From: Candidatus Babeliales bacterium
Lineage (GTDB): Bacteria > Babelota > Babeliae > Babelales > JACPOV01
Reading direction: 5' to 3'
DNA length: 64,000 nucleotides
Assembly (NCBI GenBank): GCA_036260945.1
Contig: DATALT010000002.1
Span: 496,001 to 560,000 of the forward strand
The position numbers and the translations under genes were made by a program. Below the pieces are notes generated by a model. It ran no database searches. It was not told where the DNA came from and was given only the letters and a program-made list of their open reading frames with translations. Positions 27,868-36,693 of the stretch are shown here, piece by piece. The first letter of the stretch is position 1. Each line of letters starts with the position of its first letter.

Positions 27868-29520
27868 ATGAATCTGTTAGTCCATCTCGAGCAAGCATTT
27901 CACGATTTCTTAATCAAAACATTTGGTATCGACAAAAATCTCCTTAAAGATCACGCACTTTCCCTTAATGTTGATGAGCAAAAGCAAACATTTGGCGATC
28001 TATCAAGCAATAGCGCAATGATTTTGGCCAAGCCACTTTCTATGCAGCCGCGAGCAATTGCACAACAAATTCAAGAAAAATTCACTCATCCGATTGTTGA
28101 AAAAATAGAAATCGCTGGCCCGGGATTTTTAAATTTCTTCCTAACGCAAGATGCGTTTATTACCCTTGCAGAAACGCTGTATGAGCAAGAAGATCAATTT
28201 TTCAAGCTTGAGCAATCGGCGCCTCGCTCTAATTTCAATATCGAATTTGTAAGCGCAAACCCAACGGGCCCACTTCATTTGGGGCACGGCCGCGGCGGCA
28301 TTATCGGCGACGTTTTAGGCAATATTTTGCGCTTCTTGGGGCACAACGTAACCAAAGAATTTTATATCAACGATGCGGGCAATCAAATCCAAAAGCTCGG
28401 CGCGTCGTTTAAAGCACGATGCCTGCAAGTACTCGGAAAAGATGCACAATTGCCTGAAGAGGGCTACCAAGGTGAATATTTAGTTGAACTTGCACGCACA
28501 TGCGTGGACAAATATGGCGTTTCTCTTCTTGGTGAAGATGATGCTTTTTTTGCGCAGTATGCAAAAACGGCCCTTCTTGAAGCGATCAAAAAGACCCTTG
28601 CTGAGTACGGCATTACCTTTGATGTTTGGTTTTCAGAAAAAACGTTACACGAAAGCGGAGCGATCGATAAAAGCCTCGCAAAATTAGCCAAGAATAATGC
28701 GACCTACGAAAAAGATGGTGCGTTATGGTTCCGCTCAACAGAGTATGGAGACGATAAAGATCGCGTTGTGCGTAAAACTTCCGGCGAGCTGACCTATGCA
28801 GCGGCCGATATTGCCTATCTTGAAAACAAAATTGAACGCGGCGCCGATAGATTAGTAATTGTGCTTGGTCAAGATCATCATAGCTATAAGCAGCGCCTTG
28901 CGGGAATCTTGCAAGCGCTTGGTTACAATAAAGAAATGCTTGATGTCATTTTATATCAGCTGGTCACCCTTAAAGAGGGCGGTGAAGCGCTCAGAATGTC
29001 CAAACGTGCTGGGCGCATAGTAAATTTGCGCGATGTTATTGAAGCAGTGGGAAAAGATGTCGCCCGCTTTTTCTATTTGAACCGTAAGGCTGATGCGCAT
29101 CTCGATTTTGACATCGAACTCGCGCTTAAAAAAACTGAAGAGAATCCAGTATTTTATATTCAATATGCATACGTTCGCACCGGTAGCATTCTAGAAAAAA
29201 GTAAGCACGAAGAAGGACTGGCTGAAATTGGCGTGCATGATGCGAAGAATTTAGGCAAAGCTGAGCAACTTTTGATAAAAAAAATGGTTTCGCTCAAAAC
29301 ATTGCTCGAAACTATTGGTAATACGCATCAAACCCACGCACTTACGTATTATATTCTTGAATTGGCACAACTTTTCCATAGTTATTATGCAAAAAATCGC
29401 GTGATTGATGCGGACCATATCGAGCAAAGCCGCGGACGACTCTTGCTGATCAAATTATTGAGAAATACCTTTAGCACCAGCATGAAGCTTATTGGTATTA
29501 GTTGCCCTGAGAAAATGTAA
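27868..29520 (+). CDS. argS: arginyl-tRNA synthetase
   Basis: 550 residues, normal length. ArgRS N-terminal add-1 domain, then N-P-T-G-P-L-H-L-G-H-G-R-G (HIGH motif), F-Y-I-N-D-A-G-N-Q, L-G-Q-D-H-H and R-M-S-K-R-A-G in the KMSKS position, and the C-terminal DALR anticodon-binding domain. Stands alone between a terminator and a frameshifted gene. Confidence 0.96.
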   Translation: MNLLVHLEQAFHDFLIKTFGIDKNLLKDHALSLNVDEQKQTFGDLSSNSAMILAKPLSMQPRAIAQQIQEKFTHPIVEKIEIAGPGFLNFFLTQDAFITLAETLYEQEDQFFKLEQSAPRSNFNIEFVSANPTGPLHLGHGRGGIIGDVLGNILRFLGHNVTKEFYINDAGNQIQKLGASFKARCLQVLGKDAQLPEEGYQGEYLVELARTCVDKYGVSLLGEDDAFFAQYAKTALLEAIKKTLAEYGITFDVWFSEKTLHESGAIDKSLAKLAKNNATYEKDGALWFRSTEYGDDKDRVVRKTSGELTYAAADIAYLENKIERGADRLVIVLGQDHHSYKQRLAGILQALGYNKEMLDVILYQLVTLKEGGEALRMSKRAGRIVNLRDVIEAVGKDVARFFYLNRKADAHLDFDIELALKKTEENPVFYIQYAYVRTGSILEKSKHEEGLAEIGVHDAKNLGKAEQLLIKKMVSLKTLLETIGNTHQTHALTYYILELAQLFHSYYAKNRVIDADHIEQSRGRLLLIKLLRNTFSTSMKLIGISCPEKM

Positions 29521-29537
29521 ACTTAGCATTAATTAAT

Positions 29538-30241
29538 ATGAAATTATTAATTTCAATAATAACTATCGTTTTGTTTTACATTTCTGCACCCGCAAGCTGC
29601 ATGGATTTTCATCCAAAAGATAAAAAACCGAATCCACTCAGTTATTCAATAACTTTGCAAAGTATAAAAAACACTTCGTGTGAACTCTATTTGTTACTTC
29701 AGTCAAATACGGATTCTTTAGGGGAGATTGAAAGTAAACAGAATATCATGAGCAAAATCGATAAAGAGGAAATAATAGCAATAGAGCTTAAGCCTAAAAC
29801 AGAAACAGCAATAAATAAAAATTTATCTTAAACGAATCTTTGCTTTATACGGTTGTGGAAGGTATACCGCAGTACGAAAAAGTCACGTATAGACCGGCAC
29901 GAAGAATAATATTATTTAATACGAATGATAGCAAATTGTATAATCTGGAACTCTGGATAAAATTGAAACTTTTATCAAATTCTAACAAATATTATTTTAA
30001 TAAGCTTTCATATGAAACCATATTTAATACAACTCTTCATTTCAGCCAGTCTGATCATAAAGAAATAGGCCCCTCTGATGGGTTACAATCCCACGTTCGA
30101 TACGATATTCTTAATAAAAATGGCATTAACCAATCTGAACATCCTTCGGCTTCAATGATTTCTACGGTGACTATTTCTGAACCAATTGAAGAATCTGAAG
30201 CGACTTTTACATACGATTGGGGACCAGACTGGAATATATAA
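29538..30241 (+). pseudogene. frameshifted exported protein, unknown
   Basis: Two adjacent frames look like one broken gene. The first (29538-29831, 97 residues) has a signal peptide (I-T-I-V-L-F-Y-I-S-A) and stops at TAA. The second frame is open from the stop at 29816-29818 through 30241 and lacks its own ribosome binding site; its first possible start is a TTG at 29840. A one-base indel near the A-rich stretch at 29813-29821 would join I-N-K to I-L-N-E-S-L-L-Y-T and give a protein of about 230 residues. The family is not recognised. A sequencing or assembly error in the A-run cannot be excluded. Confidence 0.6.
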
Positions 30242-30314
30242 GCAATTTGCCAATTATGGCCTTTCTGGCAAACTAATAGTCAAAGTACTATTTTTTTGAT
30301 ACAGGAGCCCTCAT

Positions 30315-30833
30315 ATGGCAAAAGTCAGCTTAGATCTTATACAAGAATTACGAAACCGCACCGGCGTTGGTATGCTTGATTGCAGAAAAGCGCTTGAAGA
30401 AACAGAAGGCAATGTTGAGAAAGCGGTTGAGCTTTTGCGTAAAAAAGGGGCAGCCGTGGCTGCAAAACGTGGCGCAAACGTTACTGATCAAGGTTTAGTT
30501 CACGCCTACATTCACCCAGGTGCACGCGTTGGTGTTTTAATTGAAATCAACTGCGAAACAGATTTTGTAGCAGCTACGGAAGATCTTAAAAAATTTGCAA
30601 ACGATATTTGCATGCATATCGCTGCAATGAAACCACTGTACCTTTCTCCAGAACAGGTAGATCCAAAGTTCCTGGAACGAGAAATCGATATAGTTAAAGC
30701 ACAACTTGCAAGTTCAGGAAAACCTGAAAAGATAATCAATCAGATCGTTGAAGGCAAAATACAAAAAGTATACAGCGAAGTATGCTTGCTTAATCAGCCG
30801 TTTATTAAGAATGATCAACTAACCGTTGATTAA
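30315..30833 (+). CDS. tsf: elongation factor Ts, cut by in-frame stop
   Basis: 172 residues to the TAA at 30831-30833. N-terminal UBA-like domain L-R-N-R-T-G-V-G-M-L-D-C-R-K-A-L, then the core with E-I-N-C-E-T-D-F-V-A. EF-Ts exchanges GDP for GTP on EF-Tu. The stop falls just before the conserved C-terminal element, which continues in the same frame (next feature). Without it the protein is about 26 residues shorter than the short EF-Ts type, roughly 200 residues, found in for example Thermus. The next genes, pyrH and frr, are in the usual order; rpsB is not upstream. Confidence 0.88.
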   Translation: MAKVSLDLIQELRNRTGVGMLDCRKALEETEGNVEKAVELLRKKGAAVAAKRGANVTDQGLVHAYIHPGARVGVLIEINCETDFVAATEDLKKFANDICMHIAAMKPLYLSPEQVDPKFLEREIDIVKAQLASSGKPEKIINQIVEGKIQKVYSEVCLLNQPFIKNDQLTVD

Positions 30834-30914
30834 TTATTGAAAGAGCTTATTGGTAAAATTGGCGAAAATATCAAAATCAAACAGTTTGCACGCTACGAAA
30901 TTGGCGTAAACTAA
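30834..30914 (+). pseudogene. tsf: in-frame EF-Ts C-terminus beyond the stop
   Basis: Reading on in the tsf frame after the TAA gives 26 codons ending in TAA at 30912: L-L-K-E-L-I-G-K-I-G-E-N-I-K-I-K-Q-F-A-R-Y. This is the classic EF-Ts ending (I-G-E-N-I-x-I-R-R-F-x-R-Y). The single TAA probably replaces CAA or GAA. It is either a real nonsense mutation, a readthrough stop or a base-call error. Confidence 0.8.
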
Positions 30915-30963
30915 AGTACTGAGATCAAGAAAACCGCTCTCGCGAGCAAACTAAGATTGATGT

Positions 30964-31671
30964 ATGCATAGCAAAACTACGATTTTATTGAAATTGACGG
31001 GCGAAATACTTGTTTCGCCCCTTACTCAAGCGCTTGATAGCCAACGGGTCCGGGTTATTGCTCAACAAATTAAACAGCTGCAAGCGACGCATCGTTTTGG
31101 CATTGTTATCGGCGGCGGAAATTTTTTCCGTGGCAGTAAGCAGGGAACAGCTTTGGGATTAACCCCATCTGTCGGCCACCAAATTGGCATGCTTGCAACG
31201 ATGATGAACGGTCTCATTGTCAAAGACCTTCTTGAACAAGAAGGATTACCTTGCACCGTTTTTTGCGCTGTTCCGTCACCCGAAGTTGGTTCTCCAATTT
31301 CGGCGCAGACAATTCAAAATGCCCGGGCTGGTAATTCGCTCATGATTTTTACTGGCGGTACCGGAAATCCGTTTTTTACCACCGATACGACCGCAATTTT
31401 GCGCGGCTTACAAATTAATGCACACGAAGTTTGGAAATGTACGAGCGTCGATGGCGTTTATACTGCAGACCCAAAAACAGCGCCACACGCCCAACTTGTT
31501 GCCTCACTTTCCTATAACGATGCATTAATGCAAAAGCTTGGCATCATGGATGCAACAGCGATCGCGTTAGCGCGCGAATCTCGATTGCCGATTCGGGTGT
31601 TTAACATTTTTAGCGATAATGCACTCGTGCGCGCAGCTAACGATAGCACGTTTGGCAGTACCATAAGTTAG
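30964..31671 (+). CDS. pyrH: UMP kinase
   Basis: 235 residues, amino-acid kinase fold: L-L-K-L-T-G-E, G-I-V-I-G-G-G-N-F-F-R-G, the H-Q-I-G-M-L-A-T-M-M-N segment and F-T-G-G-T-G-N-P-F-F-T-T-D-T, all typical of bacterial PyrH. It phosphorylates UMP in the cytoplasm. Between tsf and frr, the conserved order. Confidence 0.96.
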   Translation: MHSKTTILLKLTGEILVSPLTQALDSQRVRVIAQQIKQLQATHRFGIVIGGGNFFRGSKQGTALGLTPSVGHQIGMLATMMNGLIVKDLLEQEGLPCTVFCAVPSPEVGSPISAQTIQNARAGNSLMIFTGGTGNPFFTTDTTAILRGLQINAHEVWKCTSVDGVYTADPKTAPHAQLVASLSYNDALMQKLGIMDATAIALARESRLPIRVFNIFSDNALVRAANDSTFGSTIS

Positions 31672-31702
31672 TTACTGAAAAAAATTGTTTGAAAGGGATA
31701 CT

Positions 31703-32293
31703 ATGATAACATTGAAACTTACAGAACAAAACACCAAAGAATTTGAAAAAGCGATGAATGTCGAAATGGATAAACCCATTAAACATTTCGAACGCGAACT
31801 CATAACAATTCGTACAGGCCGCGCACATCCATCTCTTGTGGAAGATATAAAAGTTGCAGCATATGGCAATAGCACCATGCGCTTGAAAGAAACCGCTTCG
31901 ATCACAACGCCAGAAGCGCGCTTGATTGTTATTCAACCATGGGATCCTGCCGTTATCGGTGATATAGAACGCGCATTGCGTGAATCTGAGCTTGGGATTT
32001 CACCGCAAAACGATGGTTCAGGAATCTTGCGCGTCATCTTGCCAGAAATTTCTACCGCGCGTCGCGATGAATTAGTTAAAGTATTAGGTAAGAAATTGGA
32101 AGATGCACGCATTAGCATTCGTAATGTACGCAAAGATTTTCACAATCTCGTACGCGATAGCCAAAAGGCGAAAGCTATATCTGAAGATCATTCGCGCCGA
32201 TTGAGCGATCTGCTACAAAAAATCACCGATGATTTTATTAAAAAAGCAGAAGCGTTGGCAGAGAAAAAAGAAAAAGAAATTACGACAGTTTAA
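31703..32293 (+). CDS. frr: ribosome recycling factor
   Basis: 196 residues from the ATG at 31703, which follows GAAAGGGA; the in-frame TTG at 31685 is less likely. R-T-G-R-A-H-P-S-L, the I-Q-P-W-D region and V-R-K-D-F-H-N-L are conserved RRF segments. It splits post-termination ribosomes with EF-G. A terminator follows. Confidence 0.96.
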   Translation: MITLKLTEQNTKEFEKAMNVEMDKPIKHFERELITIRTGRAHPSLVEDIKVAAYGNSTMRLKETASITTPEARLIVIQPWDPAVIGDIERALRESELGISPQNDGSGILRVILPEISTARRDELVKVLGKKLEDARISIRNVRKDFHNLVRDSQKAKAISEDHSRRLSDLLQKITDDFIKKAEALAEKKEKEITTV

Positions 32294-32314
32294 TTTGACG
32301 TTTTAATGCACCTG

Positions 32315-32339
32315 AACTACACTCTATCGTGTAGTTTTT
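32315..32339 (+). terminator. frr terminator abutting tRNA-Lys
   Basis: Stem AACTACAC / GTGTAGTT with a 6-base loop and a short T-run, ending on the base before the tRNA-Lys 5' end. It could equally be a structured leader recognised during tRNA processing. Confidence 0.55.
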
Positions 32340-32415
32340 GGGCCGCTAGCTCAATTGGTAGAGCGACAGACTCTTAATCTGCAGGTTATTGGTTCGATTC
32401 CAATGCGGCCCACCA
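32340..32415 (+). tRNA. tRNA-Lys (CTT)
   Basis: Acceptor stem GGGCCGC / GCGGCCC, D-arm GCTCAATTGGTAGAGC, anticodon loop CTCTTAA (anticodon CTT), T-arm GGTTCGATTCC, discriminator A and encoded CCA (32413-32415). 76 bases. Confidence 0.97.
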
Positions 32416-32432
32416 GTTTACGCCCTAACGGG

Positions 32433-32477
32433 CTACGCCTGGCGCGGCCAGGTTAATGCGGAGGCTGTCCGGCGTAG
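32433..32477 (+). other. nested hairpins in tRNA spacer
   Basis: Outer arms CTACGCC (32433-32439) and GGCGTAG (32471-32477), with inner stem CCTGGC / GCCAGG at 32438-32452. GC-rich compared with its surroundings. May guide processing of a Lys-Leu tRNA precursor or be a decayed repeat. Confidence 0.35.
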
Positions 32478-32550
32478 TTTGTCGAGTCTGATGACCCGGA
32501 TAAACGAAGCCTGGACCGACGCAGCAGTTTCCATACATTGAAATATTATC

Positions 32551-32637
32551 GCAAGAGTGGCGGAATTGGCAGACGCACTGGACTTAGGATCCAGCTCCCG
32601 AAAGGGAATAGGGGTTCGACTCCCCTCTCTTGCACCA
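32551..32637 (+). tRNA. tRNA-Leu (TAG)
   Basis: Acceptor stem GCAAGAG / CTCTTGC, anticodon loop CTTAGGA (anticodon TAG), a long variable arm (CTCCCGAAAGGGAAT) as in class II tRNAs, T-arm GGTTCGACTCC, encoded CCA at 32635-32637. Confidence 0.97.
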
Positions 32638-32874
32638 TACTTCGCCAAGGCTTCGTAAGTCGAGCCAATCTTTTAAAGGGGAAGTATGCCCTTCGTAGCT
32701 CGTTTTCACGAGCAAAGTAGGGACCACTTTCAATTCTGACCCTTTTTTCTTTTTGTTCATCCTATTTCCGAAATGCGTTGCTTTTATTCATGAAAACCTT
32801 TTGCAAAGAGTATTGAACTGCGCTAAGTTCTAGCCATATGACTTAGAATCTGGCAGAAGCAAAAGGAGATGAAT

Positions 32875-34176
32875 ATGGTAATGACAGCAAGCACGCAATC
32901 GTGTGCGTTTCAAGAAATTAATCCCCGACTCTTTAGAGCAACCGTTACTGTTCCAGCAGAGCATGTCAACACGCTCTACCATGAAACTGCTCTCGATCAA
33001 AAAGAAAACACAAGCACGTATGGTTTTACCAAAGGTGAAACACCCCTCTCCTACATTAAAGAACATTATAAAAGTAATCTTACGGAGCATTTAAAAGAAT
33101 TCCTTTTTAAATACTGTGTTCTGAGTCAACTATATGAACAACTTCACGAATCTCATACCGCGATTGCTGGCGAACCGCGATTGCAAGATATCATTATTAT
33201 TCCCGGCAAAGATGCTCAATTTGTTTTTGAACTTTCTGTCAGCACACCGATTGAATTTAGAGATTGGAAAACGCTCCCATTTAAAGCTCCAAAAAGAAAA
33301 AACTACAAAGATATAGATCGCCAAGTTGAACTTTTTATAAAAGAAGAAGAACATGCATTTACAAACAGCGCGAGTGACTCAATCCAGATTGGAGATTGGG
33401 TGTGCTTTGAAATGTATCTTCTCAATAAAATAAATGGGCCACTTTTGGGTGAGCATAGAGAACATGTTTGGTTAAAAATTGGCAATGAAGAAGCTGATGC
33501 ACCATTTCAAGAGCTTTTTATGGGGCATAAAGTTGGCGATGAACTCATAACCGCAAGCAGTTGCCTGCAAGAATATTTTAGTACTCAACTCGATACCAAA
33601 TACGTTTTTAAAATTATTATTATTGATCGAATTCCTGCATCTCATTTTTCGTTCGATTTATTTAAGCAACATTTCAAGCTCAAAAGCACAAAAGAGATGC
33701 ATCAAAAGCTCATTGAAGTTTTTTCATTTCGAAACGATATTTCGCAACGACGCATGATGGCCGAAGAAGCACTTAAATTACTCATTTCAAAACATCACAT
33801 CGATGTTCCGCATTACTTAGTGCTGCGCCAACAAAAATCGGTTCTTGAATCGGTGATGCACAACCCAGATTATCACGTTTATAAAACGGAAAATTCGTTT
33901 AAAGATATGATCAAACAGCTAGCACTTAAACAAGCACGTGAACTATTGTTTGTAGATCAACTAGCGTTCCACGAAAATATCACAATTACGCTGGATGATA
34001 TTAAAAGCTATCTGAATCTCTTAAAACGTGCACGCACCAAAGAATTTGTGTACTTTAATCCACCACCGACCAAAATTCAAGGCCAAGAAATGCCATTGCC
34101 TACGCAAATTCTTAAACGGTGCTGCTTGCGAGAAAAAACACTCAACCATGTTATTTATCATTTGACGCGAAAGTAA
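32875..34176 (+). CDS. tig: trigger factor
   Basis: 433 residues from the ATG at 32875, 7 bases after AAGGAG (an ATG at 32869 is too close to the site). The N-terminal ribosome-binding signature reads G-F-T-K-G-E-T-P against G-F-R-x-G-x-x-P. A degenerate FKBP-like middle domain (I-G-D-W-V-C-F-E) and the helical chaperone domain follow. It binds nascent chains at the ribosome exit. Sequence identity to textbook members is low outside the signature, typical for this kind of organism. Confidence 0.85.
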   Translation: MVMTASTQSCAFQEINPRLFRATVTVPAEHVNTLYHETALDQKENTSTYGFTKGETPLSYIKEHYKSNLTEHLKEFLFKYCVLSQLYEQLHESHTAIAGEPRLQDIIIIPGKDAQFVFELSVSTPIEFRDWKTLPFKAPKRKNYKDIDRQVELFIKEEEHAFTNSASDSIQIGDWVCFEMYLLNKINGPLLGEHREHVWLKIGNEEADAPFQELFMGHKVGDELITASSCLQEYFSTQLDTKYVFKIIIIDRIPASHFSFDLFKQHFKLKSTKEMHQKLIEVFSFRNDISQRRMMAEEALKLLISKHHIDVPHYLVLRQQKSVLESVMHNPDYHVYKTENSFKDMIKQLALKQARELLFVDQLAFHENITITLDDIKSYLNLLKRARTKEFVYFNPPPTKIQGQEMPLPTQILKRCCLREKTLNHVIYHLTRK

Positions 34177-34183
34177 CCATCAT

Positions 34184-35125
34184 ATGAACGACTCTATGAT
34201 TCATGAGGTAGTGATACTGGGTTCAGGACCAGCAGGGCTTACTGCAGGTATTTATACCGCACGTGCTAATCTCCATCCGATTATCATTGAAGGCAAAGCT
34301 CCCGGCGGACAGTTAATGGGCACCACAATGGTCGAAAACTGGCCGGGCAACCGCGAAATTTTCGGGCCTACCCTTATGATGAATATGCGAGAACACGCAC
34401 GCGATTTAGGCTGCACGATTATTAGTGAGCCTGCTATCGGTGTTGATTGCATGCGCCATCCATTCTCAATAGCGACCACGAACGAAACGATTAAAGCGCA
34501 TAGCTTAATTATTGCAACGGGAGCCACTCCGAAACGACTCGGTTGCCCGGGCGAAAATGAATATTGGGGCAAGGGCGTTACCACCTGCGCGGTATGCGAT
34601 GGTGCCTTTTATAAAGATCGGCCCGTTATCATCGTGGGCGGCGGCGATACCGCCATGGAAGATGCTTCGTTCATGACCCGGTACACAGATAAAATCACGA
34701 TCGTGCATATAAAAGATAAACTCACCGCTTCTGCAGCCATGCAGGAACGGGTACTCGATAATCCTAAAATTACTCTTATTTACAAGAGCACCGTATCAAA
34801 AATTATTGGGGACGGTTCGCATGTTACCAAAGTGGTAATAACCAATCAAGAAACGGGTGAAACCCAGGATCTGCCGGTCGGCGCCGTATTTGTCGCCATA
34901 GGGCTCACCCCCAATACCGAGCTTTTTAAGGGCCAATTAGATCTGACCGATTATGGATACCTTAAAGTAAAAGGTGTCCAAACATCGATTCCAGGAATAT
35001 TTGCTGCTGGCGATGTTGCCGATGCGGTTTACCGGCAGGCGATAACCTCTGCAGGTACCGGTTGTATGGCAGCCCTTGACGCCCAACGCTACCTGGAAGA
35101 AATCAATCACGCCAATCGCCGCTAG
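34184..35125 (+). CDS. trxB: thioredoxin reductase
   Basis: 313 residues. FAD-binding G-S-G-P-A-G-L-T-A, NADPH-binding G-G-G-D-T-A-M-E, the redox pair C-A-V-C and the C-terminal A-A-G-D-V-A-D. It passes electrons from NADPH to thioredoxin. Starts 7 bases after tig. Confidence 0.96.
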   Translation: MNDSMIHEVVILGSGPAGLTAGIYTARANLHPIIIEGKAPGGQLMGTTMVENWPGNREIFGPTLMMNMREHARDLGCTIISEPAIGVDCMRHPFSIATTNETIKAHSLIIATGATPKRLGCPGENEYWGKGVTTCAVCDGAFYKDRPVIIVGGGDTAMEDASFMTRYTDKITIVHIKDKLTASAAMQERVLDNPKITLIYKSTVSKIIGDGSHVTKVVITNQETGETQDLPVGAVFVAIGLTPNTELFKGQLDLTDYGYLKVKGVQTSIPGIFAAGDVADAVYRQAITSAGTGCMAALDAQRYLEEINHANRR

Positions 35126-35308
35126 CGGTCGCGGCGGAGCAAAAAGTTGGAACCTGTTGGGCGTAGCTAAAGGAATTTAGCAAAGTCGCAAGTGCCGGAT
35201 ACGCAAAGATTGGATTGAAAAAAATGTGATTTGGCCTTAGAATAGGTAAACAATCACAAGTAATGGTTGCCCAAAAAGCGCCACTTTTTATATTGCAAGG
35301 ATATCAGG

Positions 35309-35449
35309 ATGTCAATTACCTACAAACCAAGTCGCCGCAAACGAACAAGAAAACACGGTTTTCTCAAGAGAATGGCAACAAAAGATGGTAGAAAAATCGT
35401 CAACCGCCGCCGCGCTCAAGGCAGAAAACGCCTCACGGTCAGCGGTTAA
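35309..35449 (+). CDS. rpmH: 50S ribosomal protein L34
   Basis: 46 residues from the ATG at 35309 (M-S-I-T-Y-K-P-S), chosen by comparison with the conserved L34 start; the frame extends 14 codons upstream. H-G-F-x-x-R-M-A-T and G-R-K-R-L-T-V-S are the L34 signature. Its 3' part overlaps rnpA by 65 bases in another frame. dnaA is not adjacent. Confidence 0.96.
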   Translation: MSITYKPSRRKRTRKHGFLKRMATKDGRKIVNRRRAQGRKRLTVSG

Positions 35450-35789
35450 AAAAAATCGCTCAATTGCGCGTTTAATTACGATATTTACTCCGGCTGAGAT
35501 AAGAAAGCTTTTTGCTCAAGCTCAGCCGGCGTTAAAAGTATCGTTTATGGATATTAGAATCGCTCCCAGCCTTTCTGCTGTGGGGCGTATTTTAATTGTT
35601 ATTCCCCGAAAAGTTGGAACCGCTCCACAACGAAATCTTATCCGACGTCGTCTTAAATCTATTTACTATCGCGAACAATTATTTTCTCTTAAAAAAGATG
35701 TGCTGGTCTTTATCAAACCGGGAGCGCATACGCTCTCATTTGACGAAACAAAATCCCTTCTTCTTAAAGGGTTACGGCCACATGATTAA
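35385..35789 (+). CDS. rnpA: ribonuclease P protein component
   Basis: 134 residues if read from the ATG at 35385, inside rpmH. The RNR motif region [10 protein letters not shown] and V-I-P-R-K-V-G-T identify RnpA. No ATG, GTG or TTG lies between 35385 and the conserved region (about codon 25), so either the long overlap is real, as known in Thermus, or a rare start such as ATT is used. Overlaps yidD by 8 bases. Confidence 0.9.
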   Translation: MVEKSSTAAALKAENASRSAVKKNRSIARLITIFTPAEIRKLFAQAQPALKVSFMDIRIAPSLSAVGRILIVIPRKVGTAPQRNLIRRRLKSIYYREQLFSLKKDVLVFIKPGAHTLSFDETKSLLLKGLRPHD

Positions 35790-35961
35790 CCAGCTGCTTA
35801 TTTCTCTTTTTCAAGCGTTTCGCCCTTTTTTAGGATTTGCATCGTGCAAATTTCCAATCTCATGTGGAAATTTTGCAATCATGCAGCTACAAGATTTACC
35901 GTTGAAAAAAGCACTTCCTTCAATTCTAAGGCAACTGATTGCCTGTAACCCATTTTGGTAA
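35782..35961 (+). CDS. yidD: YidD, short form
   Basis: 59 residues from the ATG at 35782, which overlaps the rnpA stop (ATGATTAA). F-R-P-F, C-K-F-P-I-S-C and R-Q-L-I-A-C-N-P-F match the YidD pattern (C-R-F-x-P-T-C-S and R-L-x-R-C-N-P). It stops right after C-N-P-F-W, so the usual G-G-x-D-P-V ending is missing. YidD assists membrane protein insertion with YidC. The overlap order rpmH-rnpA-yidD is the standard one. Confidence 0.82.
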   Translation: MINQLLISLFQAFRPFLGFASCKFPISCGNFAIMQLQDLPLKKALPSILRQLIACNPFW

Positions 35962-35976
35962 TGATGAGATTTTCCT

Positions 35977-36546
35977 ATGCGCATTCTAGCAATAATTGCT
36001 CACGATAAAGAAACATCGCTCAGCAAAACAATATTTAATCATGCAGTCACTTTTTTGAGCAAGCAAGAAAATATCGAGCTTGATATTTTAGATCTTTATT
36101 CACGCGCGGAAGAAATACCCTTTTATTCGAGTAACCGTGCCCAACTTGAGGCCAATGCTTTCTATCAAGAAAATAAAGAGCGAATTTTAAAAGCTGATCG
36201 CTTGCTTATTGTTTTCCCCACCTATTGGTATAGTACACCAGGCATTTTAAAATGTTGGTTCGATTTAATTAATCAGTTTGCATGGAAATTTAATGGGCCG
36301 TACAAATCGGCCATTCCTTTGCATCAGATAAAAAAAGCGCTAGTAATAAATCTTACAATCACGCCACGCTGGTATAATCTTTTATGGCTCGGGGATCCGG
36401 CTCGGGATCAAGTAAAAAAAACATTGCAATTTCTTGGGATTGAGCCGATGATGTACACAGTTGATCGGTCAATTAATTTGAGTCAAAGCGCGCTAGAAAA
36501 ACACATAAAGAATATCACCCGCTTATGCAAGATGCTTCTTACATAA
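35977..36546 (+). CDS. flavodoxin-fold NAD(P)H dehydrogenase
   Basis: 189 residues. Flavodoxin_2-type features: an N-terminal beta strand I-L-A-I-I-A-H, D-L-Y near residue 40, and the strand-loop V-F-P-T-Y-W-Y-S-T-P-G-I-L-K-C-W-F-D, closely like KefF/MdaB/NQO quinone reductases. It would bind FMN or FAD and reduce quinones with NAD(P)H in the cytoplasm. 15 bases after yidD. Confidence 0.8.
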   Translation: MRILAIIAHDKETSLSKTIFNHAVTFLSKQENIELDILDLYSRAEEIPFYSSNRAQLEANAFYQENKERILKADRLLIVFPTYWYSTPGILKCWFDLINQFAWKFNGPYKSAIPLHQIKKALVINLTITPRWYNLLWLGDPARDQVKKTLQFLGIEPMMYTVDRSINLSQSALEKHIKNITRLCKMLLT

Positions 36547-36693
36547 TGCTTTTCATTACGTGCTCACCATGGATTTATTTTTTTAATTGTTGATTGCCTT
36601 TAACTCTTTCATAGCTTTATGTTTCTGGCCAGCTAAGATATCGGTTTAGGTTTTATATACTCAACTAATTCAAGGGCCAGACTTCGTTCCTAA

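Noticed and set aside
30831-30833. Stop codon reassignment as explanation for the tsf stop
   Set aside because: TAA, TAG and TGA all end well-defined genes at the expected place (for example TAG in pyrH, TGA in the toxin, TAA in most).
35126-35961. Possible replication origin next to rpmH-rnpA
   Set aside because: The order is typical near oriC, but dnaA is absent and no DnaA box cluster was seen in the gap before rpmH.
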